From: Pseudomonas sp. UBA4617
Lineage (GTDB): Bacteria; Pseudomonadota; Gammaproteobacteria; Pseudomonadales; Pseudomonadaceae
DNA: 64,000 nucleotides
Reading direction: 5' to 3'
Assembly: GCF_002386445.1 (NCBI RefSeq)
Contig: NZ_DGIR01000052.1
Span: 1,057-65,056 of the forward strand
Each line of letters begins with the position of its first letter. Position 1 is the stretch's first letter. This document shows positions 63,130 through 64,000 of this stretch, one piece after another. A model generated the notes under the pieces. That model worked only from the letters and a program-made list of their open reading frames with translations. It searched no databases and was not told the DNA's origin. The position numbers and the translations under genes are program-made.

Positions 63130-63627
63130 ATGAACAGCACGCTTATCCAGACAGACCGTTTCGCCCTGAGCGAAACCGAGCGCTCGGCCATCGAGCACGA
63201 AATGCATCACTACGAGGACCCGCGCGCGGCGTCCATCGAAGCCCTGAAGATCGTCCAGAAGGAACGTGGCTGGGTGCCGGACGGCGCCATCCACGCCATC
63301 GGCGAAGTACTGGGCATCCCGGCCAGCGACGTCGAGGGAGTGGCCACCTTCTACAGCCAGATCTTCCGTCAGCCGGTCGGCCGTCACATCATCCGTGTAT
63401 GCGACAGCATGGTCTGCTACATCGGTGGCCACGAGTCGGTGGTCAGCCAGATCCAGAGCGAGCTGGGTATCGGTCTCGGCCAGACCACCGCCGATGGGCG
63501 CTTCACCCTGTTGCCGGTGTGCTGCCTGGGCAACTGCGACAAGGCCCCGGCGCTGATGATCGACGACGACACCTTCGGTGACGTGCAGCCGGCTGGCGTT
63601 TCCAAACTGCTGGAGGGTTACGTATGA
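63130..63627 (+). CDS. nuoE: NADH-quinone oxidoreductase subunit E
   Basis: The 165-residue subunit has a thioredoxin-like [2Fe-2S] site formed by C91, C96 (VCDSMVCYIG), C132 and C136 (CCLGNCDKAP). It works with NuoF in the NADH dehydrogenase module. It starts 2 bp after nuoCD, and its stop overlaps nuoF as ATGA. Confidence 0.98.
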   Translation: MNSTLIQTDRFALSETERSAIEHEMHHYEDPRAASIEALKIVQKERGWVPDGAIHAIGEVLGIPASDVEGVATFYSQIFRQPVGRHIIRVCDSMVCYIGGHESVVSQIQSELGIGLGQTTADGRFTLLPVCCLGNCDKAPALMIDDDTFGDVQPAGVSKLLEGYV

Positions 63628-64000
63628 CCATTACTTCCTTCGGCCCGGCCAACCGCATCGCGCGCACGGCCGAAACCCACCCGCTGACCTGGCGCCTGCG
63701 TGACGACGGCGAGCCGGTCTGGCTGGCCGAATACGAGTCGAAGAACGGCTACGCCGCGGCGCGCAAGGCGCTGGCGCAGATGTCCGCCGACGACATCGTG
63801 CAGAGCGTCAAGGACTCCGGCCTCAAGGGCCGTGGTGGCGCAGGCTTCCCCACTGGTGTGAAGTGGGGCCTGATGCCCAAAGACGAATCCATGAACATCC
63901 GCTACCTGCTGTGCAACGCGGACGAAATGGAGCCGAACACCTGGAAGGACCGCATGCTGATGGAGCAACAGCCCCATCTGCTGGTCGAGGGCATGCTGAT
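63624..64000 (+). CDS. nuoF: NADH-quinone oxidoreductase subunit F (3' end outside window)
   Basis: The start at 63624 overlaps nuoE by 4 bp and has GGAGG before it. About 125 residues are visible, including the FMN/NADH-binding stretch GLKGRGGAGFPTGVKWG and NADEMEPNTWKDR. NuoF binds NADH, FMN and a [4Fe-4S] cluster. The gene continues past the window. Confidence 0.97.
   Translation, partial: MTITSFGPANRIARTAETHPLTWRLRDDGEPVWLAEYESKNGYAAARKALAQMSADDIVQSVKDSGLKGRGGAGFPTGVKWGLMPKDESMNIRYLLCNADEMEPNTWKDRMLMEQQPHLLVEGML

Overview
The window looks like the chromosome of a Pseudomonas of the putida/entomophila group. The evidence is high-GC coding with NNG/NNC codon use, a gacA-uvrC-pgsA-tRNA-Gly block, a nuo operon with fused nuoCD beginning downstream of aceA and a second EF-G gene, and Pseudomonas-type REP palindromes. 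No plasmid, phage, IS or CRISPR signature was seen.

Layout. (1) Positions 1-15277, plus strand: the end of a nonribosomal peptide synthetase (NRPS) operon that starts before the window. It has four NRPS polypeptides and two Fe(II)/2-oxoglutarate hydroxylase units of the TauD/SyrP type, one fused to an NRPS and one free. The adenylation codes read as Asp, an unassigned (perhaps basic) residue, and His. (2) Positions 15574-25062, minus strand: DUF3325, PepSY membrane protein, DUF3649, TonB-dependent receptor, peptide-export ABC transporter and a one-module NRPS whose code reads as Gly. Its promoter, at 25106-25137, overlaps a Fur-like site. Together these two blocks look like a peptide siderophore locus (assembly, export, uptake, reductive release), probably making a beta-hydroxyaspartate/beta-hydroxyhistidine peptide of the corrugatin type. 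(3) Positions 25678-35660, plus strand: two overlapping giant genes that form a split RHS/Tc-like toxin, with an unfamiliar AT-richer N-terminal part and an unfamiliar C-terminal tip. This accessory block ends just before the 3' end of tRNA-Gly. (4) Positions 35998-64000: mostly core genome. It holds tRNA-Gly, pgsA, uvrC and gacA; small regulatory and stress genes; a PiT phosphate transporter that appears to have lost its second signature segment; a GABA permease, LysR regulator and aminotransferase group; a second EF-G; a SulP transporter; a subtilase with an altered catalytic Asp; isocitrate lyase; and nuoA-nuoF (nuoF cut by the window end).

How the parts work together. In the siderophore locus each hydroxylase sits between a catalytic condensation domain and a condensation-like domain that has lost HHxxxDG and precedes the Asp- or His-activating A domain. 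This repeated arrangement (C, hydroxylase, degenerate C, A, T) predicts that the degenerate domain docks the hydroxylase. The ABC protein probably moves the product to the periplasm. The receptor would bring the ferric form back, and the PepSY protein could reduce the iron. GacA, encoded in the core part, often controls secondary metabolites and toxins in pseudomonads, but no direct regulatory link is visible here.

Most in need of a second look: the split hydroxylation modules, the A-less C-T end of the 10658-15277 NRPS, the RHS toxin pair, the PiT deletion and the subtilase with Glu in place of the catalytic Asp. All calls were made by reading the sequence; no database search was run.
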